The notes below the pieces were generated by a model, which was not told the origin of the DNA, did no database searches, and saw only the letters and a program-made list of their open reading frames with translations. Both the position numbers and the translations under genes were made by a program. Positions 1-8,993 of a stretch of 64,000 bases of DNA are shown in pieces. Positions within the stretch are counted from its first letter, which is position 1; each line of letters starts with the position of its first letter. This DNA is from Dama dama (lineage: Eukaryota; Chordata; Mammalia; Artiodactyla; Cervidae). Where the stretch lies: contig NC_083689.1 of the NCBI RefSeq assembly GCF_033118175.1, positions 21,434,501-21,498,500 of the forward strand, given 5' to 3'.

Positions 1-632
1 AATTCTATTTCCAGTGTTTTAAGGAATCGCCACACTGTTCTCCATGGTGGCTGTACCAGTTTGCATTCCCACCAACAGTGTAAGAGGCTTCCCTTTTCTC
101 CATACCCTCTCCAGCATTTATCGTTTGTAGACTTTTTCATGGCAGCCATTCTCACCAGCGTGAGATGATACCTCATTGTGGTTTTGATTTGCATTTTTCT
201 AATAATGAGTGATGCTGAGCATCTTTTCATGTGTCTATCGGCCATCTGTATGTCTTCTTTGGAGAAATGTCTGTTTAGTTCTTTGGTCCACTTTTTGATT
301 GGGTTGTTAGTTTTTCTGATATTGAGCTGCATGAGCTGCTTGTGTATTTTGGAGATTGATTCTTTGTCAGTTTTTTTGTTTGCTATTATTTTCTCCCATT
401 CTGAAGACTGCCTTTTCACCTTGCATATAGTTTCCTTCATTGTGCAAAAGCTTTTAAGTTTAATTAGGTCCCATTTGTTTATTTTTGTTTTTATTTCCAT
501 TACTCTGGGATGTGGGCCATAGAGGATCTTGCTGTGATTTATGTCAGAGAATGTTCTGCCTATGTTTTCCTCTAAGGGTTTTATAGTTTCTGGTCTTGCA
601 TTTAGATCTTTAATCCATTTTGAGTGTATAAA
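1..632 (-). mobile_element. L1 LINE fragment (ORF2 C-terminal region, antisense)
   Basis: The reverse complement reads as the C-terminal part of L1 ORF2, with the familiar runs for mosquito-net phrases such as tggtgggaatgcaaactggt and gaaaagatgctcagcatcac. It runs off the left edge of the window. Open frames here are remnants and do not encode a host gene. A short A/T-rich stretch (632-690) follows. Confidence 0.85.
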
Positions 633-707
633 AATAAATAAATTTTTTAAAATGTAAAATAAAAAGGCCATACCTGCCCAGTTCTTAGTATGGGACTAAG
701 CCCTGGA

Positions 708-920
708 CAAGCTCCCCTGGCGGCTCAGATGGTAAAGAATCTGCCTGCAATGCGGGAGACCTGGGTTCAATCCCTGAGTCAGGAAGGTCCCCTGGAGGAG
801 AGCCTGGCAACCCACTCCAGTATTCTTGCCTGGAGAATCCCCATGGACAAAGGAGCCTGGCAGGCTGCAGTCCACGGGGTCACAAAGAGTCGGACATGAC
901 TGAGCGACTGAGCACAGCAC
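708..920 (+). mobile_element. Bov-tA SINE
   Basis: A tRNA-like head (gctcccctggcggctcag) is followed by the BovB-derived A unit and ends gagcgactgagcac. It is flanked by the 10-bp direct repeat aagccctgga (698-707 and 921-930), a target-site duplication. Confidence 0.9.
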
Positions 921-944
921 AAGCCCTGGATAATGAATGAATCT

Positions 945-2050
945 TTGGGTTGCTTTTTTTTTATTGGAAGATAATTATTTTACAAAATTGTGTTAGTCTC
1001 TGCCACACATCAACATGAACCAGCCATAGGTATACACATGTCCCCTTCCTCTGGAACCAAGAAAGATGGTACTGATGAATCTATTTGCAGGGCAGCCGTG
1101 GAGATGCAGACATAGAGAACGGAATTTTGGGCACAGTAGGGGAGGGAGAGGGTGGGATAAATTGAGAGCGTAGCAGGGAAACATATACATTCAGTTCAGT
1201 TCAGTTCAGTTCAGTCGCTCAGTCATGTCCGACTCCTTGCGACCCCATGAATCACAGCACGCCAGGCCTCCCTGTCTGTCATCAACTCCCGGAGTTTACT
1301 CAAACTCATGTCCATCGAGTCGGTGATGCCATCCAGCCATCTCATCCTCTGCCGTCTCCTTCTCCTCCTGCCCCCAATCCCTCCCAGCATCAGGGTCTTT
1401 TCCAATGAGTCAACTCTTCACATGAGGTGGCCAAAGTATTGGAGTTTCAGCTTCCGCATCAGTCCTTCCAATGAACACCAAGGACTGATCTCCTTTAGGA
1501 GGGACTGGTTGGAGGTCCTTGCAGTCCAAGGGACTCTAAAGAGTCTTCTCCAACACCACAGTTCAAAAGCATCAGTTTTTCAGCGCTCAGCTTTCTTCAC
1601 AGTCCAACTCTCACATCCATACATGACCACTGGAAAAACCATAGCCTTGACTAGACAGACCTTTGTTGGCAAAGTAATGTCTCTGCTTTTTAATATGCTA
1701 TCTAGGTTGGTCCTAACTTTCCTTCCAAGGAGTAAGCGTCTTTTAATTTCATGGCTGCAATCACCATCTGCAGTGATTTTGGAGCCCAAAAAAATAAAGT
1801 CTGACACTGTTTCCACTGTCTCCCCATCCATTTCCCATGAAGTGATGGGACCAGATGCCATGATCTTAGTTTTCTGAATGCTGAGCTTTAAGCCAACTTT
1901 TTCACTCTCCTCTTTCACTTTCATCAAGAGGCTGCTGTATGTGAATATATCATTAGTGGGAGTTTGCTGTGTGATAAAAGGAGCTCACCAGTGCTCTGTG
2001 ATAACCTGGGGCGGTAGGGGGCCGGGATGGGGTGGGAGTGCGGAGGGACT
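945..2050 (-). mobile_element. 5'-inverted (twin-primed) L1, interrupted by BovB
   Basis: Positions 945-1063 are the antisense L1 3' UTR with its poly(A), seen as T-rich at the left. From about 1064 the L1 sequence switches to sense orientation, runs to about 1190, and resumes after the BovB at about 1938-2050 (gctctgtgataacctgg region). Opposite orientations of the 3' end and an internal segment fit a twin-priming inversion. Boundaries are approximate. Confidence 0.6.
1191..1936 (-). mobile_element. BovB (RTE) LINE, 5'-truncated
   Basis: It begins at the left with the BovB 3' tail, a tandem ttcag run. On the minus strand it encodes the C-terminal part of the BovB reverse transcriptase, including KTKIMASGPITSWE and FPVVMYGCESWTVKK. 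It lies inside the inverted arm of the surrounding L1. Confidence 0.9.
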
Positions 2051-2495
2051 TTGTTACCATGACATCTGCCACACTGAATTCTTGTGCGTACATCTGTGTC
2101 TGCGATCTGTGTAAGTGTGCTCACAGAATGAAATCCTTGAAGTGAAACTGATGGATACCAGGGGAGGTACATTCTGGGATCTTGACTGATTTGCCAAAAC
2201 CTGTCCTTTCGAAAGCCTGGATCCATTTCAAATCCCAGCATGCATTATGGATGCTTCTCATCTACATGCTTGCAGCACCATGAATCTTCAAATTCATCCA
2301 AACGCTCTGATCATTTACCAAATTATGATCAGTGCAAAAGAAAAGATGCATTCCACATGCTTTTCATTTTTAATTATCTTATTTGGAACAGAGAGTATCA
2401 TGCTTCACGTTCTATTGTATTTCTTTTTATAATCTGATTATTCATAGGCGTTTCATTTTCTAGAAAGTATTAATCACTTCTTACTGACTTAACTT
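2051..2495. other. No gene; weak old repeat
   Basis: Positions ~2140-2240 faintly resemble an antisense ancient L1 (ttgaagtgaaactgatggat compared with the usual 'aagtggaattgctgggtc' block). Nothing else is recognisable. The short open frames have no family resemblance. Confidence 0.35.
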
Positions 2496-2513
2496 CTAAC
2501 TGATTTATATCTT

Positions 2514-2825
2514 TTGTTGTGTTTCTTGGCTGTTCTGGATTTTTGTTGATACATGCTGGCTTTTCTGTAGTTGCAGCCAGTGAGGGCTACTCTTCATTAC
2601 ACTGCATGGGCTTCTCATTGCGGTGGCTTCTCTCATTGTGGAGCGAAGGCTCTAGGCATGTCAGCTTCAGGAGTTGTGACTCATGGGCTCTAGAGCACTG
2701 GCTCAGTAGTTGTGGCACATGGCTTAGTTCTTTCAAGGTATGTGGGATCTTCCTGGCCCGGGGATGGAACCCGTGTCTCCTGCATTGGCAGGTGGATTCT
2801 TTACCACTGAGCCACCAGGGAAGTC
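2514..2825 (-). mobile_element. CHR-type SINE, long form
   Basis: Antisense of the CHR consensus, ending gccaccagggaagtcc at the right. It is flanked by an 18-bp direct repeat with two mismatches (ctaactgatttatatctt at 2496-2513 and ctaagtgatttgtatctt at 2826-2843). Confidence 0.88.
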
Positions 2826-3092
2826 CTAAGTGATTTGTATCTTAAGGAGAACAGTTTTGTTTACCTTTGGCCTCGCAAACCATTTTCCATTACTCTATCT
2901 TGCTGTTTGCATGTGTGTATGTGTTTAACTTGGAAGGTATTTTTTAATGGAGGCATTATTAATTTATATGTGAAACTTAAGAACATTTCTCTTTTATAGC
3001 TCCTTAGTTGTTATTTTTTTCTAACAGACTTCACTGCACCCAGGTGAATTTTTGTGAATGTATCATAGTTTCAGTACTTTCACAAGTAAAAG

Positions 3093-3660
3093 TGAGGCCC
3101 AGCCACTTGCAGCTCAAAAGCCAATAACGACTCAAGTTTGTTGGAAAGAAAAGTTTACTTTACTTTGAATGCTGACAATGGTGCAGGGAGAGGCAGGCGA
3201 GAGGGTGGACTGCTGTCCAAAAGCCAACTTCCCCCCTTCCCTGCTAATCTGGCCAAAATCAGTGGGCAAGAGACTTTTTACATGGAAGGAGGGGGCTACC
3301 TGCAGAAACAGCTTCAAGAATCATTTTGAAATTAGTAATGAGTGGTCTGACCAACATCTTCTTGATTGCTTTACGTACAGTTAATCTTCAGTTCCAGAGT
3401 TAGTTTGTTCCCATTTCCTTGAGACCAGTTCCTGGAATTGTAGCAGCTTATGTCAGTGGCTCCAGTCTGCTCATCATGTAGCTAACTTCTTCCACCTGGT
3501 GGGAGTTTCAGTATCTACAAGACAGTTCATAGTTTATGGTTCAGATTATTCTCTACAGCACTTGAGGAGGACCTAAAGGTCCTTCACCATGCTTAATGAC
3601 TAAACTATTATTATTTAGTCTTGTTGAACTGTTTTCCTTTGTTTCTATATTTTCTCACTT
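3093..3660 (-). mobile_element. Probable ERV LTR (minus)
   Basis: The reverse complement ends ttattggcttttgagctgc...gcctca. That is an R/U5-like end shared with the LTR at ~40805-41200, and both follow a ctttcc(aa/tt) run. The left edge starts TG as expected for the 3' end of an antisense LTR. The right edge is uncertain. No viral reading frame is attached. Confidence 0.55.
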
Positions 3661-3984
3661 CTCTGATTAAACTTACTGTTTGGCTAAAGTTTTTCTACAA
3701 ATGCAGGCAGAGATTGTGGGGTCAAAGGACATAGCACCCTGCTCAATTTCACTTCCATGACTATTTCTCTTTTTTTTTTTTAACACTTAAGTCTGTGATC
3801 CAGCTGGGACTTCACCTAGGATTTAGACATCTTTTAACCTTGGCCGTGAAAGAGAAAGGATTTGCATTTTATTGCCAAGAGCAGCTGACCTCATCTCTCT
3901 GTGTTGATCAGCTACCTGAACTTTGTGAATTGTTGGCTTGGGCCCTTTTGCCACCTTCTAATCAGCATTTCCTGGAGGGGAAAT
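3661..3984. other. No gene recognised
   Basis: AT-rich DNA with a T run at 3770-3781. Faint antisense ancient-L1 character (ggggtcaaaggacatagcac). No coding or RNA gene was seen. Confidence 0.4.
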
Positions 3985-4087
3985 AGCAAAATTAAAAGCT
4001 AGTCTTTATTGAGCCCTTGCTGTGTGCTTACACCATGCTAAGGGCCTTGCATATATCTCTCTTTAAAACATCATCACAGCCCATTTT
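3985..4087 (+). mobile_element. MIR SINE, 5' part
   Basis: MIR core (ttattgagcccttgctgtgtgc, split by small changes) runs up to tcacagcccatttt. The element continues at 5282, because a 1.2-kb block with a duplicated 14-bp target was inserted here. Confidence 0.75.
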
Positions 4088-4159
4088 ATTTTCATACACT
4101 TTTAAAGATTACTTTCCATTGGCAACTGCAATATTTGCAATTGCAAAATATTTTTAAGG

Positions 4160-4470
4160 TTTTTTTTTTTTAAGATTTACTTATTTGGCTATGGTTGGTC
4201 TTTGTTTCTATGCAATGGCTTTCTGTAGTTGAGGTGAGTGGGGTTACTTTATAGTTGAGATACGTAGACTCCTCAAGGCGGTGACTTCTCTTGTTCTGTG
4301 GCACAGGCTTTGGGCACATGGGCTTCAATATTTGCAGCAGTGGGCTCCGTAGTTGGGGCACACAGGCTTAGTTGCTTCTCGGCATGAGGGATCCTCCCAG
4401 ACCAGGGACTGAACCGGTGTCTCTGGCATTGTAAGGACAATTGTTACCACTGGACCACCAGGGAAGCCCC
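4160..4470 (-). mobile_element. CHR-type SINE
   Basis: Antisense CHR with a T-run head (antisense poly(A)), the attatttggctatgg-type 3' end, and ccaccagggaagcccc at the right. A short repeat, ttaaggt, flanks it. Confidence 0.85.
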
Positions 4471-4488
4471 TTAAGGTGTGTCTTCTAT

Positions 4489-4819
4489 TTTTTAAGATCT
4501 ATTTATTTATTTTTGGCTGTGATGGGTCTTTGTTGCTGCGCGAGGGCTTTCTCTAGTTGCAGCAAGCAGGGGCTAGGCTAATCTCTAGTTGCAGCATATG
4601 AGCTTCTCATTTCAGTGGCTTCTCTTGCTGTGGAGCAAGGGCTCTAGAGCTCAAGGGCTTCAGCATTTGTGACTCTGGAGCTCTAGAGTGCAGGCTCAGT
4701 AGTTGAGGCATGGGCTTAGTTACTCTGCAGCATGTGGTATCTTCCTGGATCAGAGATTGAACCCAAGTACCCTGCACTGACAGGCAGATTCTTTACCACT
4801 GAGCCACCAGGGAAGCCCC
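4489..4819 (-). mobile_element. CHR-type SINE
   Basis: Antisense CHR with the atttatttatttttggctg tail and gagccaccagggaagcccc at the right. Confidence 0.85.
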
Positions 4820-4837
4820 TATTTATTTTTCAGTAGT

Positions 4838-5089
4838 GGCTTTTTTTTTTTTAATTTTAGTTGTGCTGGATCTTTGGTGTGGCACTTGGACTTTCTCCAG
4901 CCATGTCACGCTGGGGACTTCTCTTGTTGCTGAGCTTGGGCTCCAGAGCGTGTTCAGGCTTAGTAGTGCAGCGCACCAGTTTAGTTATCCCCCGGCATGT
5001 GGCATCTTAGTTCCCTGACCAGGGATCGAATCCATGTCCCCTGCATTGGGAGGCGGATTCTTAAGCACTAGACCACCAGGGAAGGCCCT
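4838..5089 (-). mobile_element. CHR-type SINE
   Basis: Antisense CHR with a T-run head, cttagttccctgaccaggga in the middle and gaccaccagggaaggccc at the right. Confidence 0.82.
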
Positions 5090-5281
5090 AGTTATTAAAA
5101 AATATTGTCTATATTCCCCGTGGTGTACAATACATCTCTGAGCCTATCTTACACCTGATAATTTGAACCTTCCCCTCCCCCACCCCTATATTGCCCACCC
5201 ACCCACACACACTGGTAACTACTAGTTTGTTCTATCTGTGAGTCTGCTTCTTGTACCTTATCATCACTAGTTTTTCATATT

Positions 5282-5425
5282 TCACAGCCCATTTTGTAGA
5301 TGGAAACATTGAACTTAAACTGATGAGGGCATGAGTTTCCCAAAGACTAATATGGGAAAGTCCAGAGACTGGAATCCAGGTGTGCTGAGAAACTCCAGAA
5401 TCTAGGTACTTCACTGCACTCTGTC
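5282..5425 (+). mobile_element. MIR SINE, 3' part
   Basis: Continues the MIR from 4087: cccattttgtagatgg, then a gagactggaatccaggtg segment matching the MIR 3' half. Strongly diverged. Confidence 0.65.
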
Positions 5426-5612
5426 GAAATTATTTTTGACTATGAATGGCTTTCAGCTTGATGGAGGTGGGGCAAGGACCCCAGATGGGCCGCAAAATAC
5501 CATCAAAGGTCTGGAGTGGGGGCCGTGACAGGATGTGGATGAGAAGGTCCTGGAGATGAAGTTAGCCAGGGGCGCTAGACTTTAGAACACAGTGAGGAGG
5601 TACAGGGGAGGG
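5426..5612. other. Unclassified spacer
   Basis: Non-repetitive by eye. No coding or RNA signal was found. Confidence 0.4.
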
Positions 5613-5730
5613 ACTTCCCTGGGGGTTCAGTGGTTATGACTTCATCTTCCAATGCAAAGGGTGCAGGTTGGATCCCTGGTTGGGGAGGTAAGATTCCATA
5701 TGCCTCATGACCAAAAAACCAAAGAATATT
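5613..5730 (+). mobile_element. CHR-type SINE, short
   Basis: Sense CHR head gggacttccctgggggttca followed by the box-B-like region ggttggatccctggttgggg. Confidence 0.8.
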
Positions 5731-5769
5731 GTATCAAATTCAGTAAAGACTTTAAAAATGGTCCACATC

Positions 5770-6056
5770 AGGACTTCCCTGGTGGTCCAGTGGTTAAGAA
5801 TCTACCTGTCAAAGCAGGGGACACAGGTTCAATCCCTGGGCCAGGAAGATTTCACATGTGTCAGAGTAACAAAGCCAGTGCACCACAACTACTGAAGCAC
5901 ACGCAGCCTACAGTCTATGCTCTGAAACAAGAGAAGCCACTGCAGTGAGAAGCCCACGCACCACAATGGGAAAGTAGCCCCACAACTAGAGAAAGCCTGT
6001 GTGCGGCAATGAAGACCCAGCACAGCCAAAAATAAATAAATAAATAAATAAAATTA
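5770..6056 (+). mobile_element. CHR-type SINE, long form
   Basis: Head gacttccctggtggtccag, the body with repeated 'gaagccca' motifs, then cacagccaaaaataaataaa with an (aaat)n tail. Confidence 0.88.
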
Positions 6057-6078
6057 TTTTTTAAAAGTTCTTTATGGG

Positions 6079-6213
6079 AGCTTCCCCAGCTGCCCAGTGG
6101 TTAAGACTTCACCCTCCCAATGCAGGGGGGTCAGGTTCAATCCCTGGTCAGGGAACTAGATCCCACATGCCACACTTGCATGCTGCAGTGGTCAAATAAA
6201 TAAATAAATAACT
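6079..6213 (+). mobile_element. CHR-type SINE, short
   Basis: Head gagcttccccagctgcccag, middle ggttcaatccctggtcaggg, and an (aata)n tail. Confidence 0.82.
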
Positions 6214-6929
6214 CAGCAAGGCTGGCTTTAAAAAAATAGGATTTTTTTTTTAATCTAAAAATTTTTTTCTAGAAATAAATCGTCCACATTAAAAAAAAAA
6301 AAAATCTTAAAAAACAAAAGAAAAAGAACAAAGCAGGGGTTTCATCTAGTATGAAAGAAGGCTGGGGACAGTTCCAAGGATCAAGCCCCCAGGCCAAGGA
6401 GAGCTTGAGGTTCTTTGAGGTCCCTTTGAGGGTGCTGCTGGCTGAACCCCCAAGTCTTGGAAAACCAGGGCTTTCATAAAGGAAATTCCTTTTGAAGATG
6501 GGGGTCTCAGTGAGCATACAATCCCTGGACCCCAGGAATTCTGGACACCTTTGACTCCTCTCTTTCTTCCACTTGCCCCCTCCCCATACCAGCAAACACT
6601 GGTGGCTTCAGCTAAAATCTATTCTGTATCCACCTTCTACCCCCACTCCCCCTGTCCCTACAACCCCTATCCCACCCCCTACCCCCCACCCCCCCCCCCC
6701 CGCCGTCCTGGGCCAGGCTACTATAACTCCTCACTCTGAGATGAAATTTTCAAGTCTCAGTGTCCACAAGCAAAGCCTCTAAGACCACAGTCACGTGCCC
6801 TTGGTATGTACAGTCTGTGACAGATTTTGTACTACTAGTGGGGGTGAGTGACTTGATTCACTGATACTAACTAGTATTGTCACAATCCTACAATCCTAGG
6901 TGGTCTTCCTTCATCTTGTAGCTACAAGA
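6214..6929. repeat. No gene; low-complexity A- and C-rich DNA
   Basis: Poly(T)/poly(A) runs at 6241-6310 are followed by unclassified sequence and a C-rich tract (about 6640-6705) that includes a long C run. Proline-rich open frames across this tract are products of the repeat. Confidence 0.5.
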
Positions 6930-7318
6930 TTGTTACTGGTTTCCTGAGGCTGCCATATCCAAGGACCAACAACCAGTGGCTTGAAACAACAGAATTGTAC
7001 TTTTTCACAGTTCTGGAGGTTGGAGATCTGAAAATCAAGGCATCTGATTCTTTCAAAGGCTTTAGGGGAGAATCTTTCCTGGCCTGTTCGTGCCTCCTGG
7101 AGTTTGCTGGCAATCCTTGGGGTTCTTTGGTGTGTATTGCATCGCTCCAATGTCTGCCTCCAACTTCTGTCTGTGTCTCTGTGTGTCCTCGCCTTTTCTT
7201 TACAACACATGGAATACAAGAGCCCCCTCACCCTTACCTCTGCAAAGACCCTCTTGTCAAATGAGGTCCTGTGCTGAAGTTCTGGGTGGACATATTCAAG
7301 CACGACAGTCATCAAGAA
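6930..7318 (-). mobile_element. MLT1-like (ERVL-MaLR) LTR fragment
   Basis: Antisense of the MLT1 3' region: tttcctgaggctgccatat, cagttctggaggttggaga, then a diverged remainder. Old and gapped. Confidence 0.65.
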
Positions 7319-7328
7319 CAGATGCCCT

Positions 7329-7600
7329 CTGGGGCTCCCCTGGTGGTCCAGTGGTTAAGAATCTGCCTTGCACTGCAGAGAACAGGGGTTCGATCCCCAG
7401 TTCAGGAACTAAGATCCCACATGCCGCAGAGCAAGTAAACTGGTGAGCCACAACTACTGAAGCCTGTGTGCCCTAGACCCTGTGCCTTGCAACAAGAGAA
7501 GCCCGCACACCACAGCTAGAGAAAGCCCACGCGTAGCAACGAAGACCCAGCACAGCCAAAACAAAATTAAAAAAAAAAAAAGAAGAAAGAAAGAAAGCAG
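7329..7600 (+). mobile_element. CHR-type SINE, long form
   Basis: Head ggctcccctggtggtccag, B box ggttcgatccccagttcagg, 3' end cacagccaaaacaaaatt and an A-rich tail with (gaaa)n. Confidence 0.88.
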
Positions 7601-7787
7601 GTGTCCTTCAAGGCCACAGAGCAACAGAATCGAAAGGCACTGTGGCATGTTGACAAGATCTGGCCCCTCCTCTGGTCTCCTCGCTTCCTATTGAGCAGGT
7701 GGTTGGTCATGTGACCTCCATTAGGGGTGGTCCCACCCCGGGTACCAGAGAGGCTGGGAAGATGGAGAGGGGCACATAGATATTTGG
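7601..7787. other. Unclassified spacer
   Basis: No repeat or gene recognised. Confidence 0.4.
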
Positions 7788-8010
7788 GGACCCCTCTTTG
7801 ATGGCACTAGTGATACAGAACCTGCCTGCCAATGCAGGAGACATAGAGACTAAGATTTAATCCCTGGGTTGGGAAGATCCTTTGGGGGAGGAAATGGCAG
7901 CCCACTCCAGTGTTCTTGCCTGGAGAATCCCATGGACAGAGGAGCCTGGCGGGCTACAGTCCATGGGATAGCAAAGAGTCAGACATGACTGAAGCAACTT
8001 AGCACCTCCA
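7788..8010 (+). mobile_element. Bov-tA SINE
   Basis: Diverged tRNA head, then the A unit with ggcagcccactccagtgttc and cagacatgactgaagcaact. Confidence 0.85.
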
Positions 8011-8015
8011 TCCCT

Positions 8016-8225
8016 GGGGCTTCCCCAGTGGCTCAGCAGTAAAGAATCCACCTGCCAATGTAAGAGACAAGGGTTCAATCCCTGAGTCAGAAAGATCCCC
8101 TGGAGTAGGAAATGGCAACCTATTCCAGTATTCTTGCCTGGGAAATCCCATGGACAGAGGAGCCTGGTGGGCTACAGTCCATGGGGTCCCAAAGGGTCAG
8201 ACACGACTTAGCCCCTGAGCACCTT
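8016..8225 (+). mobile_element. Bov-tA SINE
   Basis: Head gggcttccccagtggctcag, then the A unit ending gacacgacttagcccctg. It lies directly after the previous Bov-tA in the same orientation. Confidence 0.88.
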
Positions 8226-8229
8226 CCTC

Positions 8230-8328
8230 CCTGAGTGTTGTGGCTGTATCCCAGGATTCAGCAGAGTATCTTATCTGTAGTGGGTGTTCAGTGAAGGTTT
8301 GTTGAATAAACGAATGAGTGTCAGAAAG
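8230..8328 (+). mobile_element. Possible L2/MIR relic
   Basis: Contains gtttgttgaataaacgaatg, the typical 'tttgttgaatgaatgaatg' end of old L2/MIR elements. Weak. Confidence 0.35.
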
Positions 8329-8342
8329 GTGGGGAGGGTGGT

Positions 8343-8548
8343 GTTAGTTGCTAAGTTGTGTCCGACTTTTTTACAACCCTGTGGACTATAGCTCCCCCAG
8401 CTTCCTCTGTCCGTGGGATTCTCCAGGCAAGAATACTGGAGGGGGTAGCCATTCCCTTACTCAGGGGATCTTCCAGACCCAGGGATGGAACTCAGATCTC
8501 CTTCATTGCAAGCAGATTCTTTACCATCTGAGCCACCACAGAAGCCTG
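8343..8548 (-). mobile_element. Bov-tA SINE upstream of CD70
   Basis: Antisense A unit (ctccaggcaagaatactgga) and tRNA part ending gagccaccacagaagcct. It ends only ~18 bp before the TATA-like box of CD70, so it may have altered the proximal promoter. Confidence 0.88.
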
Positions 8549-8565
8549 GGGAGGGTGGAGAGCCA

Positions 8566-8573
8566 TATAAATA
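8566..8573 (+). promoter_or_regulatory. TATA-like box, candidate CD70 promoter
   Basis: The motif tataaata sits in ccatataaataaaattg, 275 bp upstream of the chosen CD70 start codon. A start site about 25-30 bp downstream (~8597) would give a 5' UTR of about 240 nt. Supported by position only; the start site was not mapped. Confidence 0.4.
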
Positions 8574-8840
8574 AAATTGAGGAGCACCGTGGTCCACTTA
8601 CTCTGCAGACAGGGGACCAGCAGCAGCTGGAGGGGACTTCCCTGCATGGTAGAACGAGCCTGGTCCCTCCCTTTGACGGACATCCCCAGGGAGGGGCACG
8701 GTTGCTCCCTGGCAGGTTCAGACAGGCAGAGAGAGCCCCGCGGCTGTGAGAAAGCTGAAGCTTCCTTCCCCCTTCCTGCCTGCCCTCTGCGCACCCTCCC
8801 TGCTGCCACACAGCTGATGAAGTGCTCGTGGAGGACCATG

Positions 8841-8993
8841 ATGGCAGCAGAGGAGGCTTCAAGCTGCCAGGTTCCCTGCCGGCCCTGGGCATCCATCGTG
8901 AGGATGACTATCTCAGTGCTTATTATCACGGGCACATGCTACCTCATCTGCAACCTGTACTTCAGCCAGCAGCAGCAGCCGGATTCAACCAGG
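8841..8993 (+). other. CD70: CD70 coding exon 1
   Basis: Fifty-one codons, MAAEEASSCQ through QQQQPDSTR, ending in phase 0 at donor AGG|gtaagt. It encodes the cytoplasmic tail, membrane anchor and start of the stalk. It is three codons shorter than human exon 1, within the stalk. Confidence 0.92.

Larger units (their letters stand above)
4088..5281 (-). mobile_element. L1 3'-end insertion carrying three nested CHR SINEs
   Basis: Positions 5090-5281 are antisense L1 3' UTR (gagtctgcttcttgt, actggtaactactagtttg). The left edge is A/T-rich as expected for an antisense poly(A). The block is flanked by exact 14-bp copies of tcacagcccatttt (4074-4087 and 5282-5295). Three antisense CHR SINEs are nested inside. 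Confidence 0.7.

Noticed and set aside
1191..1214. Tandem ttcag repeats as a CRISPR-like or satellite array
   Set aside because: This is the known simple-repeat 3' tail of BovB, here on the minus strand. It recurs at 25788 with a target duplication.
1580..1927. Reverse-transcriptase-like minus-strand protein frames (also at 11186, 26081, 48198, 51592, 60384)
   Set aside because: These are pieces of BovB ORF2 in 5'-truncated, stop-containing copies, not host genes or intact elements.
6551..6782. Proline-rich small protein frames
   Set aside because: Caused by a C-rich low-complexity tract, with two overlapping frames showing the same bias.
8492..8935. 147-codon minus-strand frame over CD70 exon 1
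   Set aside because: It runs through a Bov-tA SINE and the reverse complement of the CD70 first exon. No family resemblance.
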